Assembly: GCA_964019695.1 (NCBI GenBank)
Contig: OZ026519.1
Location: 31,463,213 to 31,527,212, forward strand
Length of the DNA stretch: 64,000 bases
Source: Loripinus fragilis
Taxonomy: Eukaryota; Mollusca; Bivalvia; Lucinida; Lucinidae
Reading direction: 5' to 3'
Of this stretch, positions 38,045-48,059 are shown piece by piece; within the stretch, counting starts at the first letter, position 1, and each line of letters begins with the position of its first letter. The position numbers and the translations under genes are program-made. Below the pieces are notes generated by a model. The model was given only the letters and a program-made list of their open reading frames with translations, did no database searches and had not been told where the DNA came from.

Positions 38045-38189
38045 TAGTCGTCTGCTGAAAACCAATGCAAACACTTTTGACCCAGACGGTCCTGATCTGG
38101 ATCCAAACGGTTTGGCTTTCGGATAGTGTTCCTGAATTATTTTTGCAAAGTTACTTTTGAAAAAAATAACAGTAGATGACAACAAAAGT
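38045..38189. mobile_element. short GTCGTCTGCTGA-bounded repeat
   Basis: It opens TAGTCGTCTGCTGAAA and closes AGTAGATGACAACAAAAGT, inverted versions of one motif. In between lies GGTCCTGATCTGGATCCAAA. The same layout recurs at about 38,977-40,054, 45,975, 52,793-53,890, 55,910-56,026 and 58,190-58,312. Confidence 0.6.
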
Positions 38190-38448
38190 ATGGAGTCTAA
38201 CAGTTCTAGCTTGATCTTAAAAACAGAAAATAGATACTTTATCACATGACGTCGCGTCTGGTAGTGATTATAACGCTATGCAATAAAGTCGATAAACCAA
38301 TAATAGTTTACAGATTTTCGGGGTACATTATGACGTCCATTATAACGTTGCGTAACAGATGGCAAAATCTTGATGTTTTCACGCCAAAAATGCGAATTTA
38401 GATTAATTTTAATGTCATGTGATAAATAAAATCTAACATCGTCCTCCT

Positions 38449-38552
38449 GTATTATTGAATTTATTAAACTCGTTGCGAAAAAGAAATAAAATGCTCGACA
38501 TGCCTCGCATTTTATCACTTTTCCCCAACTCGTTTAATAAATCCAATAAAAC
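38449..38552. repeat. large imperfect palindrome
   Basis: ATTGAATTTATTAAACTCGT...AAATAAAATGC folds with GCATTTTATCACTTTTCCCC...AACTCGTTTAATAAATCCAAT. The arms are about 41 bp, with a 12-base loop around TCGACATGCCTC. There is no gene, and the minus ORF at 38276-38518 is a by-product. Confidence 0.65.
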
Positions 38553-38707
38553 ATGAGCACTCATGTAAGATCCTCTATGTAACATGTATCATGAATTGGG
38601 TAAACAGGAACTCTTTCATCGCTAGTGACGATTTTTGTCATCTGCTGATAACAGGACTCAGATCAGGACAGACAGAAGGCCGGCGCTAATCTGGATCTAA
38701 ACCATTT

Positions 38708-38943
38708 GAGCTAGTGCATGAGATTTCCAACAATGTGGTATGTGCGACCAGCAAAGCCTCAGATCAGCTGCGCATATGCGCAGTCTGATCAGACCCTTTG
38801 CTAGTCGCTTGAGTATTCTATGATTGCTAAGCTACTGACTGAACACCATTTGGAATTTCTAAGCTTAAAAGGAGGCTGCAGAGGCTTGTCAGAGTCTACA
38901 CTTGTCAAAATGTCAAATTGTTCGAAATCTCATGCGCGGCTCA
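38708..38943. mobile_element. ~240-bp TIR element (MITE family A), copy 2
   Basis: GAGCTAGTGCATGAGATTTC at the left and GAAATCTCATGCGCGGCTC at the right. It has the same internal hairpin as the copy at 34537, with CTGCGCATATGCGCAG in the centre. Confidence 0.88.
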
Positions 38944-38976
38944 TTTGACATTAAATAACACTACCTGCTATAGGCT

Positions 38977-40054
38977 CACTTTTGTCGTCTGCCGCTGATT
39001 CTCACTGCAAACAGTTTGGACCCAGATCAGGATGTGGATCCAAACCATTTTACATTTGAATGGTGTTCCCGATTTTTGTTTTCAAAAGTTAATAAAGTTA
39101 CTTATATACTTAAAGCCAAAAGTAACTTTACACTTTGAACTATCGAATATATCTTTACTGCTTTTGAGTTAAACCAAATTAAATATTGCAATGAGTTGCT
39201 GGTTCCTGCCCTGTCCTAATTCACGAAAAACAACTTAGGTAAATCATTCTTCTTTCAAGTTATCTTTGCTTTCATTAAAAGCACAAAATCAGCATTTCCT
39301 AACAAAACCAAAAGTAAACCTAAGATTTGAACACGCTATTTTAAGGGCCATCCATTGCACATTAAAAATACTGCAAGACATTCTGTCTCTGACGTATAGT
39401 TTGTTTTTGGCAGCATCTTAAAGTTGGTTCACTTTGAAATTATCTCCCTTTGAATTAAAACAATAGTAAATTTTAGTCCCTGCTAAAAGCTTTATCTCAG
39501 ATGGCATAAGGATCTTTTACCAGCGATTTGTTGGGACTTCTGCCCTGAGTATGTGACGAGATAATCTGATAAAAATTCCCATCGGTTTGGAAGAAAAACG
39601 GCAAACAATTTCTTAAGGGAAATTCCATTGAAAGCATTGTAAAGTTCACTAAAGGGGTATGTACGTAAAAACACAACTCCAATTTGTGTTACTCGAAGGG
39701 TGAAACAGGCTGGTTTGAACTTTAAACAACAATTCAATAGCCTGTCTTTCAGACTGGTTCTTTAAAATTAAAACTTGTCCAATTGCAAAGCTACAGTAAC
39801 GCATCAAAAGTGATGCGTCTTGGAAAAGTTTAATTTGCTCCCTTGCTTCTTTCATTAGGGCATTGTGGCTGCATTTATGACAGCAACAACATGAAATTTA
39901 AAAGGTCATATGAATAATTGATTGAACTTTAATATGAATTAAACACATTTAAATACCACTCACCAATACCCAGAAAAGGTATATATAATAACAGTGTAAA
40001 GTTACTTTTGGCCTTAAGTATAGTTAAAACAAGTCAGCAGACGACAACAAAAGT
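38977..40054. mobile_element. ~1.08-kb composite with two nested inverted-repeat pairs
   Basis: The outer pair is CACTTTTGTCGTCTGC (38977) and GCAGACGACAACAAAAGT (to 40054). The inner pair, about 31 bp, is CTTAAAGCCAAAAGTAACTT (39110) and its inverted match AAGTTACTTTTGGCCTTAAG (40000). The interior carries overlapping minus ORFs at 39492-39737 and 39649-39855, of 81 and 68 codons. They are not low-complexity but I do not recognise them. It could be a relic of a larger DNA element that has captured or retained unknown sequence. Confidence 0.5.
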
Positions 40055-40558
40055 ATGGAATACTTCGGTGTTTATCATTTCAGCTGTCGCATTAAATAAC
40101 ATTCCTTAATAGCGGCCACTATTGCCATCTGCTGATAAATTTTGAAATCAGTTTGGATCCATGAGACGGTGCTTTTGCGCACCAAAACATATGTTTAAAT
40201 TGATAGGGAAGAAAATTTTCTAATTGTTTGCTGAAATTTATGTTTATCTAAATTTGTGGACAACTGAGCAGGAATGACACTTGACCAAACTTTGGAGCTA
40301 AAAGTATCATAAACAATTGCCAGGGATCAATAAGTCTTAATCATAAAATAAGCAGACACTTTATCATTTGGATGAGCATTTCTAAGTATGCACCTTGACC
40401 TAAAAGCCTCACATGGGGATGGTGCTACTGAAGTCATATTTATGCAGTCATGCCATCTAAGAATTAAAGCAGCGTTTTAAAAGGAAATCGTTGTCACCCC
40501 ACCACCTCAATCCTAAATTTTGAAGGCACGCATGCCTTCCCAAATTCATATCATGATT
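40055..40558. other. no gene seen; fragment of an AAAACATATG hairpin family
   Basis: GAGACGGTGCTTTTGCGCACCAAAACATATG (about 40,165) is related to the perfect hairpin at 57,240 and to GGTACTGAAAAGAACCATCTCA at about 41,880. The rest is unique-looking AT-rich sequence. Confidence 0.5.
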
Positions 40559-40797
40559 GAGCTAGTGCATGAGATTTCCAACAATGTGGTATGTGCGAAC
40601 AGCAAAGCCTCAGATCCGCCTGCGCATACGCACAGTCTGATCAGAGCCTTTGCTAGTCGCTTGAGTGTTTTATGATTGCTAAGCTACTGACTGAACACCA
40701 TTTGCAGCTTCTAAGCTTAAAAAGGAGGCTGCAGAGGCTAGGCCAAGTCTACACATGTCAAAATGCCACATTGTTGGAAATCTCATGCACTGGGTCA
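40559..40797. mobile_element. ~240-bp TIR element (MITE family A), copy 3
   Basis: GAGCTAGTGCATGAGATTTC at the left and GAAATCTCATGCACTGGGTC at the right. It is the best-preserved TIR pair of the family. It lies 77 bp from the exon-like block at 40875. Confidence 0.9.
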
Positions 40798-40874
40798 TAT
40801 CATATTTTTAAAGCGAGCAGCCCATAACAAAAGAATAACAAAAACAGCATGCAAAAAGTCAAAATGCTTCTTAC

Positions 40875-41103
40875 CACTGTTGTATCTTCATCATCATCGT
40901 CCTGGGACGGGGGCACTATCAACACAGGGACGTCAAAATGCTGTTCATACTGTTGACACTGACGTCAGATTCAGCTCCTCTGTCCAACACATCTGGAAAT
41001 CATAATTACAAAGGAGTGAAATCTATCATCACTGGGGCCTCAGTCACGATCTGCTCATACCTTCGACACAAACACGAGTTCCGCACCTTCCCGACCAACT
41101 CAT
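40875..41103 (-). pseudogene. exon-like module, copy 1 (two short exons, broken)
   Basis: On the minus strand, a 43-nt block (41103-41061) ends at a donor GTATGAG. A 68-bp intron-like gap ends TTTCCAG, followed by a 118-nt block (40992-40875) with donor GTAAGAAG. The second block ends in the frame ...PPSQDDDDEDTTV. Compared with the copy at 47827-48052, it has a 2-bp loss near its start and a 2-bp gain in the middle. This frameshifts the interior and adds stops in the frame that is open in the other copy. The acceptor of the first block is interrupted by the TIR element beginning at about 41,105. The protein is unknown. Confidence 0.35.
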
Positions 41104-41104
41104 C

Positions 41105-41807
41105 TACTGTCCTGCCAGCCAAGAGTGACAGTGATGCAGTGCTTTGTTTACAGGATAGGATTAATACACAGGTGATCTATCGATTAGCGTTAGCTCTAGC
41201 GGAGTGTACACGTTAGTGTTTAACTTAGCAGTTCTTGCATAGATGTCTATCCTATAGCTGTTTACACCCATTGTCAAATGAACGAAAATCCATGTTCAAA
41301 TCAGGAGATTCACGTGCTGTTTGTACGTGGGTCTAAACATGAAAATACTTAAAACGAGTCCTGCATAATTTGCATGACTTTACATAGGGAAAGCGTTGCG
41401 AAACAGACTGATCATTTCACCAATGTTTTTGTTCGCGAAAACGTTGCGTACTGTTATGATGTTGTGACGACGTTATGTCGTTCGAAAGTACACAGCCGAC
41501 GCCATTTTATTAAGAGAAATCCAGTGTAAGAAAATGGACAATTTAATGTTTCAGCAACGTTTTCAGTGCGAATTTGGTTGGAATAAGGTAAAATATGCAA
41601 GAATAACGATCACACAATGTCATGTTTGTTTCATTACATTAACACTTGCCGGGTCCCTCGGAAGATGCTTGAACACTCGGCCTATCGGCCGAGTGTTCAA
41701 ACAGCATCCTCGGGACCCGGCAAATGTTAATGCATGAAAAAAGCATGTGTGATCCATATATTGTAAACAAAGTACTACGTCACTGTCACTCTTGGTTGGA
41801 CTGACAG
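41105..41807. mobile_element. ~700-bp TIR element (family C) inserted in exon-like module 1
   Basis: The left end is CTACTGTCCTGCCAGCCAAG, and AGTGACAGTGATGC follows. The right end is its inverse (AGTGACAGTGACG..., ending GACAGTAG at about 41,807). Both termini extend into a shared GTTTACA, giving a TIR of about 45 bp. Downstream sequence ATCATCCATGCCCCTAGATAAGAGCT continues the similarity to 48,060-48,095, showing where the element interrupts. It contains GGATAGGATTAATACACAGG, also found in the family member at 56,190. Confidence 0.78.
41637..41732. repeat. 46-bp-arm hairpin inside the 700-bp element
   Basis: CATTAACACTTGCCGGGTCC...TTGAACACTCGGCC folds with GGCCGAGTGTTCAA...GGGACCCGGCAAATGTTAATG. 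The loop is TATC and there are a few mismatches. It may be an independent foldback insertion or part of the element. Confidence 0.85.
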
Positions 41808-42183
41808 TAGGACACTATCATCCATGCCCCTAGATAAGAGCTCAAAATTAAATTTCTCAACCTAAACATTATGCCGTGGGTACTGAAAAGAACCATCTCA
41901 AAGGCTTATGCTAAGATTAATGGATGAGGAATTATTTCCCAATTTTATGCTTAAAAACTTTTTTACCCTTTGGCTACTGGATTGTTTTCCATGTGTTTTT
42001 GTTTTCTGGTGATTTATTTTTCAAATTCAACTTTTTAAAAAAAATATTTCAGGAATGTATCATCAAATGTCAAGCAAATTGGACCCCGATTTGGCCTGAC
42101 AAAATGGCGGGCCTGATCTGGATCTAAACTGATCACAAAGATTATCACCAGACGACAGTTAATCTTCCTACCCTCTAATCATC

Positions 42184-42437
42184 ACCAGGTCCCAAGGTTA
42201 TAAAACTGTTTCCATGCTCAACTCAGCTGAGCACGAAATCGATCCTGCTAATAAATGTTAAAATGCCAACAATTGTTGTTGGCATTTTGACATTCATGAG
42301 CATGATAATTACAACATTTGAGGAACTTAAAGCAAGAAACTTCGTTATTTGTCGGTATTTTAGTTTTTAGGAGCCGTTGAAATTTCGTGCTCAGTTGAGT
42401 TGAGCATGAAAAAAGTTTTATAACCTTAGGGCCTGGT
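42184..42437. mobile_element. 254-bp foldback MITE with ~57-bp TIR
   Basis: The left end is ACCAGGTCCCAAGGTTATAA and the right end GGGCCTGGT, whose reverse complement begins ACCAGGCCCTAAGGTTATAA. Similarity runs through ATGCTCAACTCAGCTGAGCA to GCACGAAAT. The centre holds a second perfect palindrome, AAAATGCCAACAA / TTGTTGGCATTTT, at about 42,260-42,291. There is no ORF. Confidence 0.85.
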
Positions 42438-43285
42438 ACGGTAAATGCTCTAAAACTTCGAACACGATTCTCTTACTGTTCTTGGCTTGAATTCACAAAA
42501 TGTGTTAGAATAGCAAACAGGGATCAGACTGCTTCCTCAGGTTTGCGGAAATTATGGAGTCCTATATCATATATTGTCACCATTTCACAGTTATCCGTCT
42601 TCCGGGGTCAGTCATAATGTACATGTGTCGCTTGCCAGAGCAATTAACGGATCAGAAAACATAATCTCAAGTGTTGGATTAAGTCTATTCTTAGGTACGA
42701 GTCCGTGCATGAACAGCACGTGAATTACCTGATTTCACAGTACGTTTGTGCTCGGTGAAACATGACTGTTTTAAAAGCATGCTTTTCGGACATATTGCAA
42801 TATTTACATTTTCGAAGCAATCCTTTGCCGAATCTTTAGATTTTCGCAACCGTTCATAGCCTCATAAATTACACAAATTTGATTGACAGCTGCCAAGGTC
42901 ACTTGCCCGTGCAATCGAACTCATACGCCAGATGTGTTACTGGTGTTGTGATTGACAGTGAGCCACACCCGAGTCGCACGTGCAAAGCAAGACTATTGTT
43001 TGCGTTCAAGTTGGTTGTTCCGCTTTTCCATTTAACACTCCGACTAAACCGTTAATACGATTATTTTTTAAATAAAAATCTGTTTTAATTCCTAAATAAA
43101 AAATAATTATTATATTTTAGATATTTATAATAAAATGTAAATATAAGCAATAAATTCAATTTTTGGAATTAAGTGTTAATAGAATCATGAACACTTCGGG
43201 TCTCTTGCAAAGTTAACGTGAAGCCCTTCATTTCTTAAGTAATATATAATAAAACGACCATACTGCAAAAAGGTTTTCGTTTGTC
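42438..43285. other. no gene or repeat recognised
   Basis: Mostly unique-looking sequence, slightly GC-richer at 42,850-43,030 and very AT-rich at 43,060-43,160. GAACAGCACGTGAATTACCTGATTT (about 42,711) is the approximate inverse of a stretch near 41,300. Nothing else is supported. Confidence 0.5.
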
Positions 43286-43880
43286 ATATATACTGACGGG
43301 CTTTATAAACGCTACACTAACTTCCTGTTATATCTTTCAAAAGACAGTTGGATGTAAACTTCCTTTGCTTCGATGATGTCATCGTGAAGTAGCTTCTTCA
43401 GTCGACACTTAAGTTTTAATTGTACAACTAAACTCGACGATGTTATTGCTTTATAAAGTTTTAGTCACTGAAACATTTCTTAAGTAGCAGAGTTTTTAAG
43501 TCATCGAATGAACGGGTACACACGGATTAACGTCAAAAAAGCAAACCTGCTGTATCAAAGACCTGCCAATCAAAATGAAAGCAATACCTCGATGACTAAC
43601 AAAGTTTATGAAACACATTTGATGCTTCTTGTGTTCCTTGATTAAAAGAAGTAGGGATCTTTCACTGATAAAATTTTGTGAAATGAAACAGTTGACCCCT
43701 TTCTCAATAAGTTTACATTTGTAATGCTTTAAATTAATTTAAAGTGGCCATGTTTTTCATGTGTTACTCACAAATGCTGACTCTTTAATATACAATCAAA
43801 TTGATTGCTTTGCATTCTTTTTTGAGACATACATTAACGCTGCTATCCTTGTGTAGCGTTTTTAAAGCCCGTCAGTATAT
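43286..43880. mobile_element. 595-bp TIR element
   Basis: The left end ATATACTGACGGGCTTTATA...AACGCTACAC (43286-43315) is matched inverted by GTGTAGCGTTTTTAAAGCCC...GTCAGTATAT (43851-43880), with a single mismatch over 30 bp. The interior is AT-rich and without ORFs, so it is a non-autonomous DNA transposon. Confidence 0.88.
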
Positions 43881-43927
43881 TTTATGCCTTCTTTGACCAA
43901 CACAATAAAAGCACCGCAAGCACTGCA

Positions 43928-45106
43928 TAATACCCCGCCACTGCTGGGGGACCCAAAAGTTATTTTGTGAGATATATAATGCCTAAATAGCAACAGAACT
44001 GAGATAGACAGTGATATGACGTCCTTAGTCACAATATGTAACCTTTGATGGTCAACATATCTGTGAAGTTTCATTCAGATACTCCATATAGTAAATGAAC
44101 TACAGGTCAAAAACCATTTTTCAGATCGATCAAAGGCGGATAACTCATGAACTGGAAAGGTAAGGGTGACGGTCCTTACTAAAAATATGTAACCTTCGAT
44201 GTTCAAAATATCTGTGAAGTTTCATTCAGATATTCCATATAGTAAGTGAACTACAGGTCAAAAACCATTTTTCAGATCAATCAAGGGTAGATAACTCATG
44301 AACTGGAAAGGTAAGAGTGAAGATCCTTAGTCACAATATGTAACCTTTGATGATCAACATATCTGTGAAGTTTCATTCAGATATTCCATATAGTAAACGA
44401 ACTACAGGTCAAAAACCATTTTTCAAGGGCAGATAACTCATGAACTGGAAAGGTAAGAGTGATGGTTCTTTGTCACAGTATGTAACCTTTGATGTGAAAC
44501 ATATCTGTAAAGTTTCATTTAAATATTCCACATAGTAAAGGAACTGCGGGTAAAAAACATTTTTTAATTCAATCAAGGGAAGATAACTCACAAACGGGAA
44601 AGGTAAGAGTGACGGTTCTTAGTCACAATATGTTACCTTTGATGTGAAACATATCTGTGAAGTTATATTCAGATATTCCTCATAGTAAAGGAACAATAGG
44701 TCAAAAACCTTTTTTCAGACCTATCAAGGGCGGATAACTCACAAACTGGGAAGGTCAGAGTGACGGTCCTTAGTCACAATATGTAACCTTTGATGTGCAA
44801 CATATCTGTGAAGTTTCATTCAGATATCATGAACAGTAAAGGAATAACAGGCCAGAAACCATTTTTCCAATACGAAAAAGGGCAATAACTCCGTTAAAAA
44901 TGGACGGATTTTGCCCATTAACAATCCCATACCACTCATCGCCGATAACAATATGTATGCAAAATTTGAAAAAATTCTGTGAATAAATACTCAAGTTATC
45001 GATCGGAAATGGTGAGCACGGACGGACGGACGGACGGACGGACGGACGGACAGACACCGAAGGGTATAACATAATACCTCGCCACACTTTAGTGGCGGGG
45101 TATAAA
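43928..45106. mobile_element. ~1.18-kb element, ATACCCCGCCACT termini with internal tandem repeats
   Basis: The termini ATACCCCGCCACT (about 43,930) and AGTGGCGGGGTAT (about 45,090-45,103) are perfect 13-bp inverted repeats. Inside are about six copies of a ~150-bp tandem unit (AGTGACGGTCCTTAGTCACA...GTAACCTTTGATG) between about 44,000 and 44,910, followed by an (ACGG)n microsatellite at 45,018-45,050. No transposase is encoded. The short ORF at 44827-45219 crosses the microsatellite and is not a gene. Confidence 0.85.
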
Positions 45107-45386
45107 AAGTGAATGATTATTATCAGGAAATACTGCAGACAATCCACGGAACCATGAGGAAGAGGCACAGAGCACTTACAGAAACAAGACACTCTAGGAA
45201 AACAATTTAAGTAGAGCAACCAGCTCGCTTTCCCCTAGCAAAATGTTTGCAAAACAAATAATGACGCCCCTTCCCAAAACCAAAGATGCCCTGTACACAT
45301 GTTAGAATCTTGGGTCCAGACGGGGAAAGCATCAAAAGCAATCTGAAAGACAAGAAAGTTCAACTTCCAAACGATAATCAAAACAT
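45107..45386 (-). repeat. dispersed repeat family D, copy 2
   Basis: GTAGAGCAACCAGCTCGCTT (about 45,213) with TTTGCAAAACAAATAATG is the inverse of the block near 37,330-37,410 and in the same orientation as 63,663-63,715. It is otherwise unique-looking. Confidence 0.55.
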
Positions 45387-45390
45387 TTAA

Positions 45391-45630
45391 CCCTGAATGC
45401 GCCAATCACAACAAAAGTCGTCTGCTTTTCTCGTCTGCTGAAATGTTTAAGAAGCCTCTATGGCAAACAGTGTGGACCTTGATCAGACTGCTCCTATAGG
45501 ATCAGTCTGTTCTTGGTCCACGCTGTTTGCTTCTATACTTAATTCGTTAGTATTGTTAGGCAATTACTTGCAGCAGACGATTTCAGCAGACGACATTTTC
45601 AGATGCATTATTTTCTTTACGCTTTAAGGG
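45391..45630. mobile_element. 240-bp piggyBac-type MITE
   Basis: TTAA at 45387-45390 and 45631-45634 flanks the element. Its ends are CCCTGAATGCGCC and (reverse complement of the right end) CCCTTAAAGCG. TTAA targets with CCC/GGG termini are typical of piggyBac elements. The centre is a hairpin bounded by GGCAAACAGTGTGGACC and GGTCCACGCTGTTTGC. There is no ORF, so it would be non-autonomous. Confidence 0.75.
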
Positions 45631-45634
45631 TTAA

Positions 45635-46421
45635 ACATGTGTGTTGTAGGATGATGCGCTCTCTGCTGCAGGTTTTACAGAGATGGCCCTGTCATGCAAT
45701 TTGCTTCACTTGAGGCAAATTTGGGGTGGGGTGGGGCCTTTAAATCAGGGAGAAACATAAGAGTGTCCTAATGTTAACATCTGGACAAGGCCCGACATTT
45801 TGTCTGGTATGTCGTGAGCCCAAATTGTTTGTGAATGATTTCAGCAGATGATAAGTATGCTTGCTATAAATAATGACTTGATTGAATCGATTTCTGATCT
45901 TTGTCTTCTTCCTTACTTTGTCAATATATATTTTGGAAAAAAAAAATATTTGCACTCTGGGTATATTTTCAAGTTTTTGTTGTCGCCTGCTGAATTTTTT
46001 TCAAAATCAACATTTCCAAAGAAAATATTTCATTAACACCATCGGAATGTCAAACGGTGTGGATCCAGATCAGGTCCGACGTTCACCAGTCGGTCCTGAT
46101 CTGGGTACATATTCTTTATGAAACTGGAACAGTAATCATATGTTTTTTTTATTAGTGGTTGTTGTTTTCAATAAAGAGCCAATGGCGGTATAAATAAGGT
46201 TAGGATAGTTACTAAGCCATTTTTTTCGTTGTTGTTGATTTTTTAATGTATCTTGTAACAGACAGACAGACAGACAGACAGACAGGCAAGCAGACAGGCA
46301 AACGGAGACAGACAGAGACAGATGTACAGATGGACGTCGATCCTGATCTGGATCCATGCCGTTTGTTCCTGAACGTCAGCAGGCAGCAACAAAAGAATGA
46401 AAAATTACCCAGAGTTAAAAA
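45635..46421. other. no gene; dispersed repeats and an ACAG microsatellite
   Basis: Contains a GTCGCCTGCTGA-type repeat (about 45,978), the palindrome GTGTGGATCCAGATCAGGTC/...GTCGGTCCTGATCTGG (about 46,058-46,107) and an (ACAG)n tract at 46,258-46,325. The VCLSVCLS-like minus ORFs at 46136-46433 are translations of the microsatellite. Confidence 0.6.
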
Positions 46422-47814
46422 GAGCCAGTGCATGATATTTCCAACAATGTGGTGTGTGCGACCAGCAAAGCCTCAGATCAGCCTGCGCATACGCGCAGTC
46501 TGATCAGAGCCTTTGCTAGTCGCTTGAGTATTCTTTGATTGTAAAGCTTCTGACTGAACACCATTTGGAGTTTCTAAGCTGAAAAGGAGGTTGCACAGGA
46601 TGAGGCCCCCAAGGGTGGTCTGTGCTCCCTTGATCCCTGAAAATAATGCATTGATCTCCCCAGATCCCTGAAAATATTTTCCTCCGCTCCCTAAAATTAT
46701 TTTGCCTTGCTCCCCAAATCCCTAAAAGTAGTTCAGCTTCTCCCCAAATCCCCAAAAATATAAGTCGATTCTCCCTAAGATGTATTTTTCTTTCCGTAGG
46801 ATTAAAATCACATACTTTTAAAACTATGAAGCTATACAAGAGCCCACTTAATATTTTGCCTTATATAAAGACAGGGACTTAGCCATGGAATACATGACAT
46901 ATAATTATTTCAATGAAATGCATTCATGATATATGGCTCGAAGTATTAGGCCATCCTTAAAATGCTGTTGCTGTACCTAGTAGAGTAGGCATTGAGGAAT
47001 GCTCTCTAGATTTGATTTTTTTAATAAGAGACAGACCATTTGTTTTTCTGATTGCGGGGCAGGGGCTGATTTTTTCCAACAGCTTAAACTAGATTTTTTG
47101 GACAAAGTGAAAGCATTTATTTTTTTGTAACCACAAAAAGTCTTCCCGACAATAATTGCTATCAGTCCCTATACGCTTGTTTAAAGTTAGTTTCATCCAA
47201 TAAGTATCTGATCAGTATTCTTCAAATTTCCCTTTTATAAAAATGAGCTTATATCTAAAGAGAGGACTACATAGCAAATGCATAGGTAGCCGTGTAACAA
47301 TAAAGAGGCACACTGATGCTAGGGGTCCGGGGGCATGCTCCCCCAGGGAAAGTTTTGATAAAAACGGTGCGATCTGGTGCAATCTGGGTGTTCCAAAGAA
47401 TGTGATTACCATCCTAAAAATCATCAATTTCAAAGTTACTAAATCAACAAGAACAGAACTTAATTGCCATATTTTTCTCTCAGATCAACGCAGATGTGTA
47501 TTATATATGAAAATGATTATATTTATATTTAGAACTGAAAAGGGGGGTCTGGGGGAAGCAGAAGAAAATTTTAAAAATCAAACAAAATGGAAGCTTTTCC
47601 TTTATTTTTTTTTTGCCTTTTGGCAGGGCTCCCTAGATCCCCAAAACTATGATCTTGCTCCCCAGCTCCCCTAAAATAATTGCCAGTGCTCCTCAGATCC
47701 CTGAAAATAAATAGCCATTCTCCCCAGATCCCCGAAACCCCTGGGGGCCCCAGGATCGCATGAGTCTACACTTGTCAAAATGCCACATTGTTGGAAATCA
47801 CATGTCACGGCTCA
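46422..47814. mobile_element. MITE family A, copy 4, split by another element
   Basis: The left part (46422-46601) starts GAGCCAGTGCATGATATTTC. The right part (47757-47814) ends GGAAATCACATGTCACGGCTC. Joined, they match the intact copies at 34537, 38708 and 40559. The interrupting element sits at the position corresponding to AGGAGGCTGCAGA in the other copies. Confidence 0.88.
46602..47751. mobile_element. 1.15-kb TIR element nested in MITE family A
   Basis: It is flanked by AGGAT on both sides (46597-46601 and 47752-47756; CAGGAT if one more base is counted). The ends are GAGGCCCCCAAGGG and CCCCTGGGGGCCCC, inverted at 12 of 14 bases. Both sub-ends hold short tandem copies of CTCCCCAGATCCCTGAAAAT-like units, in the same orientation at left (46,625-46,790) and right (47,628-47,735). 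The interior includes GGGGTCCGGGGGCATGCTCC (about 47,321). Short ORFs at 46516-46839 and 47243-47674 show no recognisable domain. Confidence 0.85.
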
Positions 47815-47826
47815 AATGATTCTTAC

Positions 47827-48052
47827 CACTGTTGTATATTCATCAGCATCGCCCTGGGACGGGGACACTTTCAACACAGGGACGTCAGCATGCTGCTCAT
47901 GTTCAACATTGACGTCAGATTCACCTCCTTCCTGTTCAACACATCTAGAAACCATCATCCCGAAGTACGTGAAATTTATCAATACTGGGCCCCAACATCT
48001 GCTTATACCTTCCGTCACAAACACGAGTTTCGCACCTTCCCGAACAACACAT
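47827..48052 (-). other. exon-like module, copy 2 (44 + 118 nt, open frame)
   Basis: Minus strand. An acceptor TTTCCTAG precedes a 44-nt block (48052-48009), which ends at a GTATAAG donor. A 64-bp gap ends TTTCTAG, followed by a 118-nt block (47944-47827) with donor GTAAGAAT. Joined, the blocks keep one open frame (54 codons). It includes a cysteine-rich start and an acidic end with ...KVSPSQGDADEYTTV. Both blocks begin ATGTGTTG behind similar acceptors, as if duplicated. I do not recognise the protein. It could be exons of a larger minus-strand gene or a chance pattern in a repeat. The first intron position after the 118-nt block runs into the MITE 12 bp on. Confidence 0.35.
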
Positions 48053-48059
48053 CTAGGAA

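Noticed and set aside
46136..46433. Cysteine/serine-rich minus ORFs (also at 53975-54193 and 56595-56804)
   Set aside because: They are translations of ACAG and ACGG microsatellites.
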